Source: DATNBT01 sp964579765
GTDB lineage: Bacteria > Acidobacteriota > Vicinamibacteria > Vicinamibacterales > CAVVIG01
DNA length: 27,207 nt
Direction: 5' to 3'
Assembly: GCA_964579765.1 (NCBI GenBank)
Contig: CAZOIK010000313.1
Span: forward strand, 1-27,207
The notes beneath the pieces are model-generated. The model made no database searches. It saw only the letters and a program-made list of their open reading frames with translations, and was not told the DNA's origin. The stretch's first letter is position 1, and each line of letters starts with the position of its first letter. Below are positions 23,614 through 27,207 of this stretch, piece by piece. The position numbers and the translations under genes are program-made.

Positions 23614-25845
23614 CTAGGCAGCCCCCTGGGCGGGACGGCGGTTGCGGAGGTGCGGCCGCGCGGCGTTCCGCAGGCCGCGCGGTCCGTTCGTCACGGCCTC
23701 TTCGAGCACCGCGAACGCCTCGGCCGTGCCCACGCGCGCAAGGGCGGCGGCGGCGGCGGCGCGGAGGCTCGACGTGCGGCGCGGCGCCCACCACTCGCCG
23801 GGCCGCCGGAATGCCTCGCTCAGCGGCTGCACGGCTTCCGGATCGCGCAGGGCGCCGAGCTGCTCGATCGCGCGCAGGTAGACGGAGGTCAGCCGCCGGT
23901 GATCCACGTTGCGGAGAATGTACGCCACGAGCGGCGTGGCGCGCTCGTCGCGCACCGACCCGATCGACTGCATGATCGCGTTGCGCGACTGCTCGCTGCC
24001 GCTCGCGAGCGCGGCCTGCAGCACCTGGAACGCCTTGTCGGTGCCGATGTTGAGGATGGCGCGCACGGCCTCGCGCTGCACCTGCGGCTCGGTGTCGTCG
24101 AGGAGCTCCGTGAGCTCGGGCAGCGCGTCGCTGCCGCCGAACTGCCGCATCAGCTGGATGGCGGTCCGGCGGACGGCGGCGTTGGCGGAGTTCTTCAGAC
24201 GCTCGATCGTCCGCCGCGCGACGGCGCCGAACGCGAGGAGGATGGCGGTCAGCCGCTCGCGCGGACGCGCGCGCTGCTCCGCGGCCAGGGCCTCGGCCAG
24301 CGGCCGCACGAGCACCTCGCCGAACGAGAGGCACATCGACTTCACGCGCTCGAACTGCGAGTCGTCCACCGACGCGAGGTGGATGACGATGTGCTGCAGC
24401 ATCGGCCCCGAGACGATCGTGTCGATGGCAATCATCGCGTGCTGCCGCCGCGCCGTCGTCCCCGCGCCGGACGCCGACTTCGCGACGACGTCGATCAGGC
24501 TCAGCGCCGCGTCGAAGTCGCCGACCAGGAGCAGGTCCTCGAGCGTCCGGACCACGGGTGCCATCAGGTCGCCCCAGCGCGCGTCGTTCTGCTCGAGGCT
24601 CAGTAGATCCAGGAGCAGCGAGATGTCGAGCGTGCGGACGGACGTCGTCGAGACGGTGGTGAGCCACGCGCTGACGCGTTCGGGCGGGTCGTCGCTCACG
24701 CGCTCGACGGCCACCGCCTGCGTGCGCGCGCTCGAGAGCTCGCGGGCGTAGGCGTCCGAGATGTAGGGACGGTCTGAGTACGAGGTCAGCAGCTTCTGCG
24801 CGACCTGATCCCACATGCCGTCGAAGCCTTCGGTGCTGCCGAGCGGCGACGCCGCGACGTCGTCGCGCGCGATGGTCAGGAGGCGCTCGCGCGAATCGCC
24901 GTCGGGCACGAGGGCCTGGAACGCGTGCGCCAGCCGGTCCGTGGCGGTGCCCTCGGCGATGACGTTGCGCGACACGAAGGTCGCGACGTCGCGGTCGGGC
25001 ATGTGGCTGAGCACGCCGTCCATGACCCGGTGCTCGGCGTCGGGCGTCCCGGCGTCCTCGGCAAGGAGCGCCATCACCATCTCGGGCGTGAGGCGGCCGA
25101 CGGCGGACGCGATCGTCCGCAGCGTCGTGTCGAGCATCTGCGGCGCGTTCTTCGAGACGGCCTCGATGAACCCCCGGATCATCTTCATGAGCGCCGCGCT
25201 CTTCGCGCCGACGCCGCCCTGCGCGCGGCTCTCGAGCGTGCTCATCATCTCGACGACGCGATCGACGTCGCCCGCCACGGCGAGCAGCTCGTTCATGGCG
25301 GCTTCGTCGAGATCGAGCGAGGTCATGCCCTCGAGGCAGTTGGAGATGATCTTCTCCCACGCCTGCGAATGCCCGGCGCCGCGCTCGCGCAGCACTTCGC
25401 CGTAGTCGATTTCGCGCAGCTCGACGTGGCGGCCCGCCATCGTCGTCCAGACGCGCGCGATGCCGCCTTCCGCGCGGACAGACTCGGGCGACCGGCCGAG
25501 CAGCTGCAGAAAGGCGAGCCACGCGTCGCGATCGCCGCCCGGCTGAATGACGATTTCGCCGACGAGGTGGTCGTGCAGCAGGACGGCGAGGTCGCTGACG
25601 GCCTGGTCGTCCCGCGCGGGCTTGCGGCCGTCCACGCGCAGCTCGCGCGGGAGGACGGTGATCTTCACCGGCGCGGCCAGCGCGTCGCTTGACGTCGTCT
25701 GGACGATGCGTCCCACGGTGGCGGCGATGGCCGGGTGCGACGGCGGGTAAAGCAGCACCGCGCGCGCCGCGGCCTTGCACGCGCGCGACAGCTCGAGGAT
25801 GCGCGCCGTCTCTTCCGGTCCGAGCAGTTCGACCTCGTCGCTCAT
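23614..25845 (-). CDS. HEAT-repeat protein with N-terminal LYxxxHP module, between two HD-GYP genes
   Basis: A 743-residue soluble protein of unknown function. The first about 155 residues resemble the N-terminal module of both flanking HD-GYP proteins (LLYPPSHPAIAATV near 31-44, VKITVLPRELRVDG, the ISO-length helix region ending AWLAFLQLLG, then RHVELREIDYGE). The middle is alpha-helical without a clear family. From about 545 to the end, HEAT/Armadillo-type helical pairs are evident (NAAVRRTAIQLMRQFGG, ALPELTELLDDTEPQVQREAVRAI, KAFQVLQAALASG...). Such solenoids usually scaffold protein contacts. No catalytic motif, signal peptide or membrane helix is visible. The ATG overlaps the upstream HD-GYP stop by ATGA and its TAG directly abuts the next HD-GYP ATG, so the three products are probably made together. 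Confidence 0.82.
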   Translation of the reverse strand: MSDEVELLGPEETARILELSRACKAAARAVLLYPPSHPAIAATVGRIVQTTSSDALAAPVKITVLPRELRVDGRKPARDDQAVSDLAVLLHDHLVGEIVIQPGGDRDAWLAFLQLLGRSPESVRAEGGIARVWTTMAGRHVELREIDYGEVLRERGAGHSQAWEKIISNCLEGMTSLDLDEAAMNELLAVAGDVDRVVEMMSTLESRAQGGVGAKSAALMKMIRGFIEAVSKNAPQMLDTTLRTIASAVGRLTPEMVMALLAEDAGTPDAEHRVMDGVLSHMPDRDVATFVSRNVIAEGTATDRLAHAFQALVPDGDSRERLLTIARDDVAASPLGSTEGFDGMWDQVAQKLLTSYSDRPYISDAYARELSSARTQAVAVERVSDDPPERVSAWLTTVSTTSVRTLDISLLLDLLSLEQNDARWGDLMAPVVRTLEDLLLVGDFDAALSLIDVVAKSASGAGTTARRQHAMIAIDTIVSGPMLQHIVIHLASVDDSQFERVKSMCLSFGEVLVRPLAEALAAEQRARPRERLTAILLAFGAVARRTIERLKNSANAAVRRTAIQLMRQFGGSDALPELTELLDDTEPQVQREAVRAILNIGTDKAFQVLQAALASGSEQSRNAIMQSIGSVRDERATPLVAYILRNVDHRRLTSVYLRAIEQLGALRDPEAVQPLSEAFRRPGEWWAPRRTSSLRAAAAAALARVGTAEAFAVLEEAVTNGPRGLRNAARPHLRNRRPAQGAA

Positions 25846-27197
25846 AGGTACTTCAGTGGGTCGATGCCCGCCTCCTCGGGGTCAACGGCCTCGACGACGG
25901 CGCGCGGGAAGTCGCCGCGGCTGTCGCGCTCGAACGTGTTCGTCAGCAGGGGTTCGTCGAGCGCGTTGCCCTTGCTGTCCACGATGATCTTCACCTGCGG
26001 CCGGAAGGGATCGCTCGGGTGCTCGGCCGTGACGATCGCGAGCTCCTCCGTGTTGAGACGTACGAGGTTGCCGACGGGGAACAGCCCCATGAGATTGACG
26101 AAACGCTTGAGCAGCACCTGGTTGAACGCGGGGTTGTCCTGCTCGCCCATGATGTTGCGGATCCGATCGGTCGCCAGGCCCTTGCGGTAGGGGCGCGTGC
26201 TGCGCAGCGCGTCGAAGACGTCGGCGATGCTCACGATCATCGTGCACAGGTTCAACTTCCGGCTGCCGATCTTCTCGGGGTAGCCGCTCAGATCCTGCTT
26301 CAGGTGGTGCTCGAAGGCGACGATTGGCGCCAGCGCCGGCATCTCCGGTGTGCGGCGGAGAATGTGCGCGCCGTCAACGACGTGCCGCTTCATGATCTCG
26401 AATTCGTCCCGGGTCAACTTGTCTGGCTTGTTCAGGACTTCGAGCGGCGTGTTGACCTTGCCGATGTCGTGCATCAGCGCGGCGAAGCCGAACTCGCGGA
26501 GCAGCGTGCCGTCAACGTTGAGCGCGCGCGCCTGGGCCATGGCGAGCGCGGCGACGTTCACCATGTGCGTGAACGTGTAGTTGTCGTACTTCTTGAGGGC
26601 CGTCAGCGCCATCAGCGACGTCCGGTCGTTGGTGACCAGCTTCGCCAGCCCGTCGATGATCTTCTTCGCGGCGCCCGGGTCCGGCTTGTCGCCCGCCTTC
26701 GCCGCCTGCCAGAGCGTCTCGGCCGTGTCCACCGCCGTCGAGTAGACCCGCCGCGCCGCCGCGATGCCGGCCTCCTGGTCGTTCGTGTCGTCCACGACGA
26801 CGCGGCCGAGCGTGACGTGGCGGACGCCCTTCGAGAGCAGCAGGTCGATGATCGGGATGGGAGACCTCCGGTCGCTGAAGACCGCGACGAGCGCACGCAC
26901 CTCTTCCTTGGTCAGGCCGCGCGTGAACGTGATCTTCTCGATGTCGCGCTCGCGCAGGTCGCGCGCGAAGCCGACGAGCGTCGCGCTGCCCTTGGGCAGC
27001 CGCGCCGCGTCCACGACCCCCACGTCGCCGAGGAACGCGATGACTATGGTCGGCGCCGCCTGCAGGCCGTCGAGCGCGGCGGCGCTCAGCGCGTCGATGC
27101 CGCGCAGCACGAGCGGGTGGGTGGGCGCGTACAGCTCGGTGCCGCGGACCGCCGCCGCCAATCGCCGCACGAGCTCCTCGGCCTTTCGCTGCTCCAT
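25842..27197 (-). CDS. HD-GYP domain protein with N-terminal LYxxxHP module (first copy, altered GYP loop)
   Basis: Likely cyclic-dinucleotide phosphodiesterase or a sensor derived from one. The 451-residue product has the same layout as its paralogue: N-terminal module at about 6-135 (ELYAPTHPLVLRG; PTIVIAFLGD; ITFTRGLTKEEVRAL; RHVTLGRVVVD), HD-GYP domain (YTFTHMVNV, LMHDIGKVNTPLEVLNKP, KRHVVDGAHIL, ADVFDALRS) and a tail ending IDPLKYL. The metal-binding histidines are kept, but the lid loop reads HHLKQDLSGYP, where the consensus has DG before xGYP; the Gly is replaced by Leu. This might change substrate or activity. ATG 27197 is ten bases from the window edge, so upstream operon members and the promoter are not visible. 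Overlaps the HEAT gene by ATGA. Confidence 0.9.
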   Translation of the reverse strand: MEQRKAEELVRRLAAAVRGTELYAPTHPLVLRGIDALSAAALDGLQAAPTIVIAFLGDVGVVDAARLPKGSATLVGFARDLRERDIEKITFTRGLTKEEVRALVAVFSDRRSPIPIIDLLLSKGVRHVTLGRVVVDDTNDQEAGIAAARRVYSTAVDTAETLWQAAKAGDKPDPGAAKKIIDGLAKLVTNDRTSLMALTALKKYDNYTFTHMVNVAALAMAQARALNVDGTLLREFGFAALMHDIGKVNTPLEVLNKPDKLTRDEFEIMKRHVVDGAHILRRTPEMPALAPIVAFEHHLKQDLSGYPEKIGSRKLNLCTMIVSIADVFDALRSTRPYRKGLATDRIRNIMGEQDNPAFNQVLLKRFVNLMGLFPVGNLVRLNTEELAIVTAEHPSDPFRPQVKIIVDSKGNALDEPLLTNTFERDSRGDFPRAVVEAVDPEEAGIDPLKYL

Positions 27198-27207
27198 CAG
27201 TCGTCTT

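Noticed and set aside
22414..24606. Long plus-strand open frame (730 codons) opposite the HD-GYP and HEAT genes
   Set aside because: Arg/His/Leu-rich low-complexity product, no recognisable domain, fully antisense to coding sequence with clear motifs.

Overview
The window is high-GC bacterial chromosome with tightly packed genes, short intergenic gaps and several 4-bp start/stop overlaps. Gene content (complete mre/rodA shape cluster, PpiD-type foldase, SppA, large HEAT-repeat and HD-GYP proteins, a PCYCGC protein, a B12-type radical SAM enzyme) and intergenic GC-rich hairpins fit a soil-type Gram-negative, most plausibly Acidobacteriota (Vicinamibacteria-like). That placement is inference; no rRNA or marker phylogeny is available here. 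No phage, transposase, CRISPR array or complete mobile element was recognised.

Layout. 1-2017 (minus): an amino-acid-type ABC importer made of a fused binding protein/permease and an ATPase that runs off the left edge. Across a palindrome-bearing intergenic region lies a stand-alone receiver-domain protein (2095-2493, plus), then a secreted PCYCGC-motif protein. 3087-5742 (minus) holds a large B12-domain radical SAM enzyme resembling the tetraether/membrane-spanning-lipid synthase type, and a secreted four-cysteine protein of lectin-like DUF1554 character, separated by a 13-bp hairpin. 5823-7991 (plus) is a polytopic GT-C-like membrane protein. A tRNA-Leu(CAG) gene with encoded CCA follows on the minus strand. 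SppA (plus) and a PpiD-like foldase (minus) converge on a hairpin.

12084-20302 (plus) is the core of the window: a GAF-GGDEF diguanylate cyclase, then mreB, mreC, mreD, mrdA (PBP2), rodA and RNase G. This is the elongasome gene set: MreB filaments, MreC/MreD scaffold, the SEDS polymerase RodA and its PBP2 transpeptidase. RNase G follows rodA closely.

27197-20289 (minus) is a five-gene presumed operon: HD-GYP protein, HEAT-repeat protein, second HD-GYP protein, alkaline-phosphatase-superfamily protein and an alkyltransferase-like (ATL) DNA-repair protein. The first three share an N-terminal module of roughly 130 residues marked by LYxxxHP, which I do not recognise as a named domain. This is the best candidate for an undescribed system: two paralogous HD-GYP proteins and a scaffold-like protein using the same sensor or interaction module. 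A diguanylate cyclase in the same window could supply the c-di-GMP that HD-GYP enzymes typically hydrolyse, but that link is only inferred.
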